The notes below the pieces were generated by a model. It did no database searches and was not told the DNA's origin. It saw nothing but the letters and a program-made list of their open reading frames with translations. A DNA stretch of 64,000 nt from Vibrio maritimus. Lineage in GTDB: Bacteria; Pseudomonadota; Gammaproteobacteria; Enterobacterales; Vibrionaceae. Location of the stretch: contig BBMT01000001.1 of the NCBI GenBank assembly GCA_000755425.1, positions 496,001 to 560,000 of the forward strand, read 5' to 3'. Both the position numbers and the translations under genes were made by a program. Below are positions 1 to 8,513 of the stretch, one piece after another. Within the stretch, counting starts at the first letter, position 1. Every line of letters begins with the position of its first letter.

Positions 1-170
1 TTTGGTTTGATAGCCAGGCCTTTAAGTAGTTCAGATGTTACAGCCGTGGTGGCGGTGATATCTGTCCAACCCACATCAGCAAAACGGACAGTTTCACATT
101 GATTGGCGTAAGCGTTCATCGCAAGGCTACTTAATGCGACGGTTGAAAGGGTTTTTGTCATCATAGACAT
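1..170 (-). CDS. proX: Choline/glycine betaine ABC transporter substrate-binding protein, N-terminal part (ProX-like)
   Basis: Only the first 56 or so codons lie in the window; the rest runs off the left edge. Translation from 170 gives a short signal peptide (MSMMTKTLSTVALSSLAMNA, cleavage after a YANQ-type site). Mature residues contain RFADVGWTDITATT, the usual N-terminus of periplasmic quaternary-amine-binding proteins of the ProX/ChoX type. It sits 35 bp downstream of betA on the same strand, the place proX takes in the Vibrio betIBA-proXWV operon. It should bind choline or betaine in the periplasm and feed a membrane ABC transporter encoded further left. A start at 164 (second ATG) is also possible. 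The family call is firm; the exact ligand is inferred from context. Confidence 0.85.
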   Translation of the reverse strand, partial: MSMMTKTLSTVALSSLAMNAYANQCETVRFADVGWTDITATTAVTSELLKGLAIKP

Positions 171-205
171 GGTGTTTTCCTTGTAATGGTTACTGACTTT
201 TGAGG

Positions 206-1897
206 TTAATCTAGCTCTCGATGTGGAGCGTTAATTCGTTGTTTTTGTTGCCAATCTGGTGCAATCCAAACGGGTTGATTGGTCGATTTAAGCATTGGTT
301 GACCCAGGATCATATCGGCAGCACGTTCAGCTACCATGATGGTGGGTGCATTGAGGTTACCGTTTGGAATCGTTGGGAAGATTGAGGAGTCGACCACACG
401 TAAACCTTGGATTCCTCTTACGCGGCAGGTTTCATCCAATACTGCCATTGGGTCATCATCGGCACCCATTTTGCAGCTGCACGAAGGGTGATAAGCGCTT
501 TCGACATTCTCTTTCACCCATTGGTCGATTGCAGCATCACTGGTAACTTTGCTACCTGGTTGAATCTCTTCACCACGATAATCATCCATTGCTGGCTGCA
601 TTAAAATTTCACGAGTAAGACGAATACAGTCTCGCCAGTCTTGTTTATCTTGCTCTGTGGAGATGTAGTTAAACTCGATTTTCGGCTTGTCTTTTGGATT
701 GGCGGAGGTAATGGCAATGGTTCCGCGACTTTGAGGTTTATTTGGACCCACGTGAACTTGGAAGCCGTGACCATCAAAGGCCGCTTGACCGTCATAGCGC
801 ATTGCAGCGGGTAAGAAGTGATATTGGATATTCGGCCATTTCAACCCTTCACGCGAGCGGATAAATGCACAAGATTCAAAGTGATTGGTTGCCCCCAAGC
901 CCTTGCGTGTTAATACCCATTCTGTCCCGATGAGGCCTTTGCTAATAAGTCCAAGCTTGCTGTTAAGCGTGATAGGCTGAGAGCAATGATATTGGAAGTA
1001 GACTTCAAGGTGATCTTGCAAGTTTTCACCCACACCGGGCAGTTCGTGGGTAAGCTCAACCCCAGCTTGTTCTAAAACCGCTTTCGGGCCAATGCCTGAG
1101 AGTTGCAGAAGCTGGACTGAGCCTACTGAGCCGGCACTTGAAATGACTTCTTGATCGGCGAACGCTTGCTTGATCACGCCCGATTTTTCAAACTCTACGC
1201 CAACCGCTCGCTTATTTTCGAGTAGGATTTTATGTGCAACCACGCCTTTGATTAGGGTTAAGTTAGCGCGTTTGAGTGCTTGCCTTAAGTACGCGTTAGA
1301 CGTAGAAGCTCGTACTCCGCCATCAACCGTCATGTGCATTGGACCAAAGCCCTCTTGCTGATAGCCGTTGTAGTCTTGAGTTTCTGGATAACCAGCCTCT
1401 TTACCGGCATCAATGAACGCTTGATAGAGTGGGTTGCGTTTCATGTCATTGCCATTACATGTACCCACGGGACCACTACCACCACGGTAATTGTCTTCGC
1501 CGCCAATCCAGCTTTCCGCTTTACGAAAGTAGGGTAGGCAGTTTTGATAGTTCCAATTTTTCGCGCCGTGCTCTTCCCATTCATCAAAGTCACAAGCATG
1601 ACCACGCACATACACCATGCCATTGATGGATGAACTGCCACCGAGCACCTTGCCTCTTGGGCAATGAAGCTGGCGGCCATCGAGGCCTTTCTCTTCAACA
1701 GTTTCAAACTGCCAAGCATACTTCTCGGTATTCATCGGGTAAGAAAGGGCTGTGGGCATTTGGATGAAAATACTTTTATCGGTACCACCTGCTTCCAGTA
1801 GCAGCACCTGATGTTGACCACTTTCACTGAGCCGGTCCGCCAACACACAGCCGGCCGAACCCGCACCGACGATAATATAATCGTAGCGTTGCATCAT
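206..1897 (-). CDS. betA: Choline dehydrogenase BetA
   Basis: Full-length 563-residue GMC-family flavoprotein. The N-terminal FAD-binding loop [13 protein letters not shown] is near residue 11. The first GMC signature ([15 protein letters not shown]) is near residue 80 and the second ([18 protein letters not shown]) near 255. The C-terminal catalytic region has the conserved histidine in [12 protein letters not shown] and the [17 protein letters not shown] block. The enzyme oxidises choline to betaine aldehyde, and in this family also the aldehyde to betaine, at the inner membrane, supplying the osmoprotectant glycine betaine. It starts 21 bp after the betB stop, so the two are co-transcribed. 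No frame break is present. Confidence 0.96.
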   Translation of the reverse strand: MMQRYDYIIVGAGSAGCVLADRLSESGQHQVLLLEAGGTDKSIFIQMPTALSYPMNTEKYAWQFETVEEKGLDGRQLHCPRGKVLGGSSSINGMVYVRGHACDFDEWEEHGAKNWNYQNCLPYFRKAESWIGGEDNYRGGSGPVGTCNGNDMKRNPLYQAFIDAGKEAGYPETQDYNGYQQEGFGPMHMTVDGGVRASTSNAYLRQALKRANLTLIKGVVAHKILLENKRAVGVEFEKSGVIKQAFADQEVISSAGSVGSVQLLQLSGIGPKAVLEQAGVELTHELPGVGENLQDHLEVYFQYHCSQPITLNSKLGLISKGLIGTEWVLTRKGLGATNHFESCAFIRSREGLKWPNIQYHFLPAAMRYDGQAAFDGHGFQVHVGPNKPQSRGTIAITSANPKDKPKIEFNYISTEQDKQDWRDCIRLTREILMQPAMDDYRGEEIQPGSKVTSDAAIDQWVKENVESAYHPSCSCKMGADDDPMAVLDETCRVRGIQGLRVVDSSIFPTIPNGNLNAPTIMVAERAADMILGQPMLKSTNQPVWIAPDWQQKQRINAPHRELD

Positions 1898-1918
1898 TTA
1901 ATCTCTCCGTGATTTGAG

Positions 1919-3379
1919 TTAGGCGTAAGGGCTGGCGTAATCGCCGAGCTCAATCAAAACACTCTTGGTTTGGGTGTAGTGTTTAAGAGTCTCTGGGCCA
2001 TTTTCACGGCCAATACCTGAATGCTTGTATCCACCAACAGGCATTTCTGCAGGAGAATCTCCCCAGGTGTTGACCCAACAAATACCCGCTTGCATTTGAT
2101 GAATAACACGATGAGCACGAGAAAGGTCTTGGGTAAACACACCGGCTGCTAGGCCGTAGTCAGTGTTGTTTGCTCGCTCAATAACTTCTTGCTCGTCACT
2201 GAACTTGAGCACCGACATGACTGGGCCAAAGATCTCCTGCTGGACGTGTGGCATGCTGTCATCACAGTCAACAAACACGGTAGGAGCAACAAAGTTACCG
2301 CGCTCTAGGCCTTTGTCAGTCACTTGATAGCCACCTGTTAGGAGCGTTGCACCACTTTGTAGCGCACTTTCAATGGCTTGCAGAACTTTACTTAAATGGT
2401 CTTTGGAAATGAGTGCACCAATTTGAGTGTCCATATCCATTGGGTTACCGACAACGAGCTTTTCTGTTCGAGCCTTAAGCTGTTCAATAAACTGCGGATA
2501 AATCGAATCGTGGACAAACACACGCGTGCCATTGGTGCACACTTCACCTTGAGTGTAAAAGTTAGCCACCATGGCAGCTGAAACCGCATCATTAAGTTTG
2601 GCATCGTCAAAGACGATCATTGGTGATTTGCCACCCAGCTCCATCGTGACTTGTTTTAATGTCTTAGCACTGTCGGCCATCACTTGTTTGCCTGTACCTG
2701 ACTCACCGGTGAACGACACTTTGGCGATATCAGGATGTGCCGTTAGCATTTGCCCGACACGGTGGTCACCTTGGACAACGTTAAATACACCATCGGGCAA
2801 ACCTGCCTCAGTGAAGATTTCCGCCAGTTTGAGTGCAGTTAGAGGCGTCTCTTCAGAAGGTTTGAAGATCATAGCGTTCCCTGCAGCGAGTGCTGGAGCC
2901 GATTTCCACATCGCAATTTGAATTGGGTAGTTCCAGGCACCAATGCCAGCACAAATGCCCAAGGGCTCTCGGCGAGTATAGAAAAACTGATTTTCGCTTA
3001 GTGGCTGTTGCTCACCTTGCATAGCAGGCACTAAGCCCGCAAAGTACTCAATGACATCCGCACCGGTTGCAATATCAACCTCAATGGCTTCTTGAAGCGG
3101 TTTGCCCGTGTCTGCTACTTCAAGTGCAGCCAGATCATCGTTACGATCGCGCAAAATTGATACGGCTTTAAGCAATATTCGGCTGCGTTCAATAGGACTC
3201 ATTGCAGACCATACAGCAAAGCCTTTCTTCGCTGACTCGATTGCTTGCTCAAGATCTTCCTGACTTGCAAGGCCGATGGTCGCGAGGGGTTCACCATTAG
3301 CAGGGTTGTAGGTAACAAAGCTTTCACCAGACGTTGATGATTGGGCTTTTCCATCGATAAAGAGTGTTTTCATATCCAT
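1919..3379 (-). CDS. betB: Betaine aldehyde dehydrogenase BetB
   Basis: Intact 486-residue aldehyde dehydrogenase, the usual BetB length. The general-base glutamate lies in [10 protein letters not shown] (about residue 247) and the catalytic cysteine in [11 protein letters not shown] (about residue 282). The substrate-loop stretch [21 protein letters not shown], shown here only in part ([14 protein letters not shown]), and the C-terminal YTQTKSV segment are typical of BetB. It oxidises betaine aldehyde to glycine betaine with NAD(P)+ in the cytoplasm. Gaps of about 20 bp to betI and betA indicate one operon. Initiation at the ATG at 3373 (MKTLFIDGK) is an alternative, because no strong ribosome-binding site distinguishes the two. 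Confidence 0.96.
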   Translation of the reverse strand: MDMKTLFIDGKAQSSTSGESFVTYNPANGEPLATIGLASQEDLEQAIESAKKGFAVWSAMSPIERSRILLKAVSILRDRNDDLAALEVADTGKPLQEAIEVDIATGADVIEYFAGLVPAMQGEQQPLSENQFFYTRREPLGICAGIGAWNYPIQIAMWKSAPALAAGNAMIFKPSEETPLTALKLAEIFTEAGLPDGVFNVVQGDHRVGQMLTAHPDIAKVSFTGESGTGKQVMADSAKTLKQVTMELGGKSPMIVFDDAKLNDAVSAAMVANFYTQGEVCTNGTRVFVHDSIYPQFIEQLKARTEKLVVGNPMDMDTQIGALISKDHLSKVLQAIESALQSGATLLTGGYQVTDKGLERGNFVAPTVFVDCDDSMPHVQQEIFGPVMSVLKFSDEQEVIERANNTDYGLAAGVFTQDLSRAHRVIHQMQAGICWVNTWGDSPAEMPVGGYKHSGIGRENGPETLKHYTQTKSVLIELGDYASPYA

Positions 3380-3399
3380 TTGAAGGTCTGACTTTAGAG

Positions 3400-3996
3400 T
3401 TATTTTTGGGAATAGAAAGTGAGTTGTTTGTCGAGATAATCGTTGATGATCGCTCGTGCTTTGTTTGCATCTATGCCTTGCGGGTTGAGCGTTCCACGAA
3501 GCCAGATACCATCAATCAAAGCCGCGATACCATGAGCAACGATGTCTGCTTGCTGAGCGTCTAGAAGTCCCTTTAGTTCAATCTTAAGGTGTGAGAGCAA
3601 GCGCTTTTCGTTCACATGCTGGAGGCGTTTTAGTTTGTCGTCGTGCATTGAGTACGACCAAAACGCGAGCCAAGTTTTCGCAACTTGGTTTTCTGCCTGA
3701 AAACCAACAAAGTTACCATCAACAATTGCGATGATTCTCTTTTGGTGGGCATAGTTGGGTAATTGCGCAAGTTTGGCTGTTATGGTTGTTGAGTGCTGGC
3801 GCAGAATCTCTCGCATCGTTTCCTCAAGCAGCCCATGTTTACCGCCAAAGTAATGATTGATTATTCCAGTAGAAACGCCGGCTTCTTTGCTGATCAACGC
3901 AATACTTGCTGCATGTAAACCTACGCGATCGATAACCGCCATAGTCGCTTTGACAAGCTGAGGCTTTCTGATTTCGGGCATGCCAACTTTCGGCAT
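3400..3996 (-). CDS. betI: TetR-family choline-responsive repressor BetI
   Basis: 198-residue TetR regulator, first gene of the bet operon. The N-terminal helix-turn-helix covers about residues 10-56 ([19 protein letters not shown], then [18 protein letters not shown]), the near-invariant BetI recognition region. BetI represses bet genes and is relieved by choline. The protein starts with [17 protein letters not shown], standard for the family, which fixes the start at 3996. A likely operator lies just upstream (see 4015-4035). Quorum-sensing input through LuxR-type regulators is known for V. harveyi betI; nothing here proves it. Confidence 0.95.
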   Translation of the reverse strand: MPKVGMPEIRKPQLVKATMAVIDRVGLHAASIALISKEAGVSTGIINHYFGGKHGLLEETMREILRQHSTTITAKLAQLPNYAHQKRIIAIVDGNFVGFQAENQVAKTWLAFWSYSMHDDKLKRLQHVNEKRLLSHLKIELKGLLDAQQADIVAHGIAALIDGIWLRGTLNPQGIDANKARAIINDYLDKQLTFYSQK

Positions 3997-4009
3997 TTTG
4001 AATCCTTTT

Positions 4010-4035
4010 TATTTTTAATTGAACGGTTAGTTAAA
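4010..4035 (-). promoter_or_regulatory. Candidate BetI operator/promoter region
   Basis: Immediately upstream of betI is an AT-rich stretch with ATTGAACGGTTAGTTAAAT. Its two halves (ATTGAAC and GTTAAAT) form a loose inverted repeat resembling TTGAAC-type BetI sites. This is assigned by position and partial symmetry only; no footprint or exact consensus is available here. Confidence 0.35.
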
Positions 4036-4426
4036 TATAGCGTAACGAAAATTTAGTTAGACCTCAAATGATTTGTGTGAAACTCATGTGAAAAGAAAAT
4101 CAATAGTTAACATTGATGCTACTTTTTTGTCTTGGTAGATAGACTAATAAAATGGCAAGGCGGTGATATTTTGTTTTTCAAAAACAGCATGTTAAGTGGG
4201 TTTGTTCCTGCTTGGTGACGTCATGGCAATTGGAACTGGACGCATGCTATTCATTAATGTCTCTTGATAGTGATAGAAGGTCGGTTCTGAAGCCAAATTA
4301 TCTGATTGAAAATGTTTTGAGGTCTTATTAATTTGTTTTGAAGTTGACGCTTTAGTGAGGTAGTGGCAGGTCGAGAAGAGGTAATGTTGCTGCTAAGCTC
4401 AATAAAATTAAACCTTGTAGACACGG

Positions 4427-4457
4427 AAACGCCCAAAGTTATTAGCTTTGGGCGTTT
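4427..4457 (-). terminator. Rho-independent terminator (bidirectional-looking)
   Basis: A perfect 12-bp stem, AAACGCCCAAAG paired with CTTTGGGCGTTT, around a 7-nt loop. It lies 34 bp beyond the stop of the acetyltransferase at 4491 and has U-rich flanks. Confidence 0.8.
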
Positions 4458-4490
4458 CTTCTATCAAATTAATTGACGACTAACCGAGCT

Positions 4491-4922
4491 CTAAAGTGTC
4501 ATATGTAAAATCGGAAATGGTTTTCCCATATCATCAAACGGGGAGCGTGAAGTGACTTTGAAACCCATGCGCTCATAAAAGCGAGTCGCTTGTGGGTTTT
4601 GTTCGTTCACATCGACTTTATTGGCATGTAAGTGTTCTATTGCGTGCTCAAGAAGTACTTTGCCAATCCCTCTCCCTCTCGCTTCATTTAAGACGAACAG
4701 CATTTCAATCTTTGAATCGTGGACACCCACAAATCCAAGGATAGATCCACAGTCACTTTTTACACATTTCAATGTGACCGCAGGAAACGCTTGCTCAATG
4801 ATAATAGGTTTAAAAAACGCAATATCGTCTTCTGTTATGAAGTCATGAGTAGCTCGGACTGAATTTTCCCAAACATCAAGCATTTCGGCGTAATATTCAG
4901 GACGCACATTTTCGACAATCAT
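4491..4922 (-). CDS. GNAT-family N-acetyltransferase, YjaB-like
   Basis: 143 residues, a single GNAT domain. The acetyl-CoA pyrophosphate-binding loop is EARGRGIGKVLLEHA (about residues 80-95). The C-terminal half carries VNEQNPQATRFYERMGFKVT followed by SRSPFDDMGKPFPILHM. This tail and the N-terminal SVRATHDFI closely resemble E. coli YjaB, an acetyltransferase reported to act on protein lysines. Monocistronic, with its own terminator at 4427-4457. The fold is certain; the substrate is not. Confidence 0.88.
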   Translation of the reverse strand: MIVENVRPEYYAEMLDVWENSVRATHDFITEDDIAFFKPIIIEQAFPAVTLKCVKSDCGSILGFVGVHDSKIEMLFVLNEARGRGIGKVLLEHAIEHLHANKVDVNEQNPQATRFYERMGFKVTSRSPFDDMGKPFPILHMTL

Positions 4923-5133
4923 CGTATTTACTCTTTGGTTGACTGAAAGACATGTGCAGCCGCGTACAAGGATTTTGCTACAAATGGCGCGAAATGGGAA
5001 GTATTGGTTTCAAGCATACATAAAATGGTCTGTTAAAGATGATCATAGTGAGCGTAGCGATGATGTATTTGGTTTTGTCCACCAGACTTATTCGAACGCT
5101 TGCAAAGTAAACATGAATGTTTGAGGAGAACAT

Positions 5134-5616
5134 ATGAAAACGAAACCGATGATGAGTTTCTTAGGGTTAACTCTACTTGCGAGCACGAGTGCACTAGCAA
5201 GTAGTGATAGTAACAACGATATTAAATTCGGTGTAGAAGTCGAAGGCATGTGCGGCGTCAAAATAGTCGACGGCAAAGGTGTGTTGGGTACTGGCGGACA
5301 AGCATCTGAAGACAATGCTCAGATTAAAGTCGTAAACAATCAAGGGTTATCAACTATTGAAACAGAAGTAGCGTACACGTTAGATCCGGAACTCCAACAA
5401 GTGGCGGGCTTTGAAGAGTCTCTAATCATGACGATAGGTTCCGAGTCGAAACCCTTAACAAGTTGGCAGTCAGCCTCCACTCCTATCGAGTCTGGTCGTG
5501 TTCTTAATGTGAAGCAGAAGACAAGTTTTGACGAAATGGATATTCCAGCAATGAACAGAGATGATGCAATTACAACGACGTTTACTGTCTTTTGTGACGC
5601 GTCCACGACCAGTTAA
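5134..5616 (+). CDS. Secreted two-cysteine protein, paralogue of the proteins at 5917 and 6510
   Basis: 160 residues, preceded by a good ribosome-binding site (GAGGAG, 7 bp). A signal peptide (MKTKPMMSFLGLTLLASTSA, cleavage after ALA) is followed by a short beta-rich domain. The pattern KFGVEVEGMCGVKIVDGKG matches, in the same order, the paralogues: an aromatic-rich strand, then CG plus a hydrophobic residue, then a GxLxFG-like turn. A second cysteine near the C-terminus (TVFCDAS) probably closes a disulfide. I do not recognise a named family. The overall plan, a small secreted beta protein with one early and one late cysteine, recalls spore-coat-U/fimbrial-type subunits. It is convergent to the other two. 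Confidence 0.7.
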   Translation: MKTKPMMSFLGLTLLASTSALASSDSNNDIKFGVEVEGMCGVKIVDGKGVLGTGGQASEDNAQIKVVNNQGLSTIETEVAYTLDPELQQVAGFEESLIMTIGSESKPLTSWQSASTPIESGRVLNVKQKTSFDEMDIPAMNRDDAITTTFTVFCDASTTS

Positions 5617-5916
5617 CCTGACCAAACTATACCGATTGAAGTAGCCTCTGGGCTGGAGTTTTTCAGCCCAGATTCTTATCCCTTCCTAAAACCCTTCCAC
5701 GGCGTTCTGCCATAATTAATGTTCCTGAGTGAGAGTTTTATTAGGCTTGATTTGGTCGAAGTTTTCGTTTGTTCGAAAGATGAACTGTTAGGGAAGGGTT
5801 CTAAAAAATCAAAAGGAGCGGGTAATTAAAAAGCCAGTTAAGAAAACAGGCATGATAGGAGTTCAGCATTTTGGAATGCTGGATACATTTCTAAGCTCAT
5901 AATCGAGAAAAGAACC
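5617..5916. other. Convergent intergenic region with hairpin at 5647-5672
   Basis: 300 bp between converging secreted-protein genes. TCTGGGCTG/CAGCCCAGA forms a 9-bp stem at 5647-5672 followed by a moderately U-rich tract, a probable terminator for the 5134 gene. I see nothing else that is gene-like. Confidence 0.6.
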
Positions 5917-6396
5917 TCACAGACACACCGTTTCCCAATCGAGCCGCATAGTATGATCGCCTGCTGGCGCGACGTCTTCATCGATTCCGACTCGGGCTCT
6001 AATTTCGATAATCTGATCGTCATTGAGCTGGTTCGCATCAATGACTATACCGTTTCTCCAGTAATTAATATCGCCCTCATAACGTTGAGGAATATCGACT
6101 TGAAATCGGAACTTTTCTAATGAGATAAAGTTATTGAGCTCACCAAAGTCTGCGTTGGCGAGTCGAAGAAGAAAACGGCCTTCGGGAATGTTGTAGATAA
6201 TTCGAAGTCGAGTTTCGCGGCTCTCAAAGCTATCGCCGAACGTTAACTCGCCCTGAGCATCAAGTGCCTCGATACCGCATTTCGTTGGTACATTCGCCTT
6301 AAAACGCAGTTGGCTGCTTGTAGATTGTGAGAAAGCTGAAGGAACCACCAGAGCCGCACAGATTGTGGCGACGGTAACGTGATGTCTGAATTTCAT
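5917..6396 (-). CDS. Secreted two-cysteine protein, paralogue
   Basis: 159 residues with a signal peptide (MKFRHHVTVATICAALVVPS, cleavage near AFSQ). The mature domain has LRFKANVPTKCGIEALDAQG, then ELTFGDSFESRETRLRIIYN, and a terminal WETVCL. The spacing of CG, GxLxFGD, the IR(V/I)I strand and the C-terminal cysteine is shared with the proteins at 5134 and 6510. The sequence ends IDEDVAPAGDHTMRLDWETV, close to LDEEAAVATDHAAVETEWV in its neighbour, so these two are the closest pair. The gap to the upstream gene is 113 bp. Function unknown; probably an extracellular or outer-surface subunit. Confidence 0.7.
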   Translation of the reverse strand: MKFRHHVTVATICAALVVPSAFSQSTSSQLRFKANVPTKCGIEALDAQGELTFGDSFESRETRLRIIYNIPEGRFLLRLANADFGELNNFISLEKFRFQVDIPQRYEGDINYWRNGIVIDANQLNDDQIIEIRARVGIDEDVAPAGDHTMRLDWETVCL

Positions 6397-6509
6397 TAGC
6401 TCTGAACCACCCGTTTAACGTTGTCTGAGTTAGAAAACCCCAGTTGTTTAGTGGTTGGACTGCTTACCATTGCTGAGTTAGCTAAGCAGCCCAACCATTT
6501 TCGTAAAGC

Positions 6510-7016
6510 TTACGCGCAGAAAGTTACCCATTCCGTTTCAACGGCAGCGTGATCGGTGGCCACTGCCGCTTCTTCATCTAACGAAATACGCGCTCTGATC
6601 TGAAGTGTATTGTCTTCGCCCAACTCCGATCGGGAGAACGTTTTCCCGTTGAACCATTCATTTGCATTGCCTTCCTGTTCAGCAGCGCCAGTGAGTTTGA
6701 AATAGAACCAACCGTAATCGACATTTTCTGGAAAGTCGTCTTCGTCGTAATCTAACTTACTCAGTTGCACCAGTACTTGGCCATCTTGTCTGTTGTCGAT
6801 AACTCGAATCTCGGCTGCATCGTTCAAGTAGTGATCTCCAAAGGCAAGCGCACCTTTATCTTTTTCGATCGCAAGTCCGCATTGAGAATCAACACTAGCT
6901 GAAAACTCGATCTCTTCTTTGCCGCTGATGACAGAGAGATCACCGGTTCTCGCATGAACTGCATAGCTGGCACACATCGTTGAGGCGATGGCCATCGCCA
7001 CAAGTCTTTTTTTCAT
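6510..7016 (-). CDS. Secreted two-cysteine protein, paralogue
   Basis: 168 residues: signal peptide MKKRLVAMAIASTMCASYAV, then EIEFSASVDSQCGLAIEKDK, GALAFGDHYLNDAAEIRVID and a final EWVTFCA. The domain plan and cysteine positions are the same as in the two paralogues. Strongly acidic mature chain. It starts 3 bp after the stop of the coiled-coil protein gene (7020), so translation is probably coupled. It belongs to a leftward set 7828 > 7469 > 7016 > 6396. Confidence 0.72.
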   Translation of the reverse strand: MKKRLVAMAIASTMCASYAVHARTGDLSVISGKEEIEFSASVDSQCGLAIEKDKGALAFGDHYLNDAAEIRVIDNRQDGQVLVQLSKLDYDEDDFPENVDYGWFYFKLTGAAEQEGNANEWFNGKTFSRSELGEDNTLQIRARISLDEEAAVATDHAAVETEWVTFCA

Positions 7017-7019
7017 TAT

Positions 7020-7469
7020 TTACTCCGCAAAGGTTGTGTTTGTTTGTTTCATTTTGATTAGACGGTGTTTCTCCGCCTCGATTTGTAGAAGTTTGAGCTC
7101 GTGTTCTGCTTGCGCTAGTTCTTCTTCTCGCTTCCTTTGACGCATCTCATACTCGTAGAGTTTTGTGCAATCTACTCGGTCTTCACCACCAAACTGAATC
7201 GTGAGAGCCGCGTAAATTCCCCTATCATCCTCGTTGTAATAGTTGTGGTAAGGATCGTATTGATTGCTGTATGTATCGTCGGCACCCTGAGAACCATAGG
7301 TACCAAATTGAACGGTTTTACCTGTTGAAACCGCTTGTTCACAGGTAGCACCTGTGCTGGTTCGTATCCTATCTGTACCAGACGGATTAGAAACAGATGG
7401 TATCGGGTTCGACAACGCGCCAAACGATAACAGCAGTGCTGCAGAACCCACGAATAATCGACTACTCAT
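7020..7469 (-). CDS. Secreted protein with C-terminal coiled coil
   Basis: 149 residues. Signal peptide MSSRLFVGSAALLLSFGALS; mature N-terminus PIPSVSNPSGTDRIRTSTGA; one early cysteine (ATCEQAV) and one later (RVDCTKLY). The central part is rich in Tyr, Asn, Gly and Asp (FGTYGSQGADDTYSNQYD) and is followed by a beta strand AALTIQFGG. The last 45 residues, from KLYEYEMRQRKREEELAQAE onward, are a charged amphipathic helix predicted to form a coiled coil. It overlaps no neighbour but lies 2-3 bp from both, indicating one operon. No family recognised; a periplasmic assembly or adaptor protein for the paralogous subunits is a guess. Confidence 0.68.
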   Translation of the reverse strand: MSSRLFVGSAALLLSFGALSNPIPSVSNPSGTDRIRTSTGATCEQAVSTGKTVQFGTYGSQGADDTYSNQYDPYHNYYNEDDRGIYAALTIQFGGEDRVDCTKLYEYEMRQRKREEELAQAEHELKLLQIEAEKHRLIKMKQTNTTFAE

Positions 7470-7471
7470 GG

Positions 7472-7828
7472 TTAGAACCTTTTAAACGTTAACTTTGTAC
7501 ACACCTCGTAGGTGTTAGGAGAATCAGTAACCATCTTGGTACATACATATTTTTCGCTAGTTTGACTGGCTGGCGTGTTGACACTGATATCAAGGTCGAT
7601 TTCTTGATTAGCTTCCAATTCGACCTTATTTGGGAAAGTTTTTTCGTTAATTCTTAGATAGTAAGTCGCTGGTACGTTGGCGCGGTTCACGAGCGTGAAC
7701 GTTACCTGTGTCTTGTCTGAATAAGTTTCGAAGGATGTATTCTTCCATTTGTGTACGTTGGCATTGGCTGTAAATGATGCAGCCAAAACAAAGGCGCACA
7801 GAAGATAGTTCGTTTGTCGCATAACCAC
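7472..7828 (-). CDS. Small secreted beta-sandwich-like protein
   Basis: 118 residues, signal peptide MVMRQTNYLLCAFVLAASFT with cleavage after NANA-type residues. The mature chain alternates strands (QVTFTLVNRANVPATYYLRI, then ELEANQEIDLDISV) with two cysteines near the C-terminus (KYVCTKM and YEVCTKL). It resembles a single Ig-like or pilus-chaperone N-domain in length and strand pattern, but I cannot match it to a named family. It is the promoter-proximal gene of the leftward cluster. Its upstream region contains a small ORF and a terminator (7949-8181). Confidence 0.65.
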   Translation of the reverse strand: MVMRQTNYLLCAFVLAASFTANANVHKWKNTSFETYSDKTQVTFTLVNRANVPATYYLRINEKTFPNKVELEANQEIDLDISVNTPASQTSEKYVCTKMVTDSPNTYEVCTKLTFKRF

Positions 7829-7948
7829 ACCTTAGTTACAAAATAGGGTGAGATGTTAGTACAGGAGAAAAGATGAGGATTACCATTTTGCGCCAAGCAA
7901 CATAATTGGTCAGAAGAAGACGCGAGAACGAGAATTATAGGGAGACAC

Positions 7949-7988
7949 AAAAAAAAGACCCTCGCACCACCTGTAATAGTGCGAGGGT
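7949..7988 (-). terminator. Rho-independent terminator, leftward
   Basis: 10-bp perfect stem ACCCTCGCAC/GTGCGAGGGT. On the minus strand it is followed by a run of seven to eight U residues (A-run at 7949-7956). It ends a transcript beginning upstream of the 31-residue ORF at 8181 and could act as an attenuator for the cluster beyond. Confidence 0.82.
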
Positions 7989-8051
7989 TAAACGACATTA
8001 GGAGATCCAAAGTCAAAGCAGGTGACGCTCACTTTAACTCAGGGTGTGAGT

Positions 8052-8076
8052 GAGCATTGCTCGATAGACAATGCTC
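8052..8076 (-). other. Stem-loop between small ORF and terminator
   Basis: GAGCATTG pairs with CAATGCTC around a 9-nt loop, directly after the stop codon of the 31-residue ORF. There is no U-tract, so it is not a terminator. It may be an RNA structure or an operator. Confidence 0.5.
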
Positions 8077-8085
8077 TTATTCTTA

Positions 8086-8181
8086 TCAAGTAGGTTTGTT
8101 AATTACCTCTATCGCTTGGGGTCGAGTGAGATAATGAGGGCGTTGAGCCACATTTAGTGACTCTACTGATTCGTGAGACAT
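8086..8181 (-). CDS. Small ORF, 31 residues, possible leader peptide
   Basis: ATG at 8181 is preceded by AAGAGGACAGG, a good Shine-Dalgarno sequence at proper spacing. The frame encodes MSHESVESLNVAQRPHYLTR and eleven more residues (PQAIEVINKPT), then stops. I recognise no homologue. There is no run of a single amino acid as in classical attenuators. The ribosome-binding site, compact size and following hairpin plus terminator make translation plausible. It could be an independent small-protein transcript. Confidence 0.45.
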   Translation of the reverse strand: MSHESVESLNVAQRPHYLTRPQAIEVINKPT

Positions 8182-8513
8182 CCTGTCCTCTTGAACTGTA
8201 ATAATATTAATGTATGACAAATGTGATTGATGCGACATAGATCAAACTTTTGAAGATTGGCGTTCCCTAGGTAGTGGGATGTAGTGATTTTTTATTTAAA
8301 CTTCAGAAATTATTGGGATTTTTGGCTGTAGATTGTTTTTGGGTTTAGCGGGTTATTTTTGATTTCAATGGCGTGTAAGCTAAGAAATCATGTAAAAACA
8401 CGAGTATTGTATTACATTAGCGTGAGATCTGAAGCTGAACTGACATTCTTGATGGGGTAACGCAAGACGCTTCATGCTGCTCCCGCGTTAGTTAGCACTC
8501 AGCTAGCACAGCA

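Larger units (their letters stand above)
3997..4490. other. Intergenic region upstream of betI
   Basis: 494 bp without a convincing gene. It holds the presumed betI promoter near 4010-4080, an imperfect palindrome ATCAAT-N7-ATTGAT at 4099-4117, and a strong hairpin at 4427-4457 that ends the leftward transcript of the acetyltransferase gene. A 60-codon open frame at 4254-4436 has no ribosome-binding site and no recognisable sequence; I do not call it. Confidence 0.6.
7829..8513. other. Long upstream region of the secreted-protein cluster
   Basis: 685 bp. On the minus strand it contains, in transcription order, a 31-codon ORF with a ribosome-binding site (8086-8181), a hairpin (8052-8076), a classical terminator (7949-7988), then about 120 bp of leader before the 7828 gene. 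The part 8200-8513 is AT-rich with no gene I can support. Confidence 0.6.

Noticed and set aside
4939..5124. 61-codon frame before the first secreted protein
   Set aside because: TTG start without ribosome-binding site and no recognisable sequence; overlaps the likely promoter.
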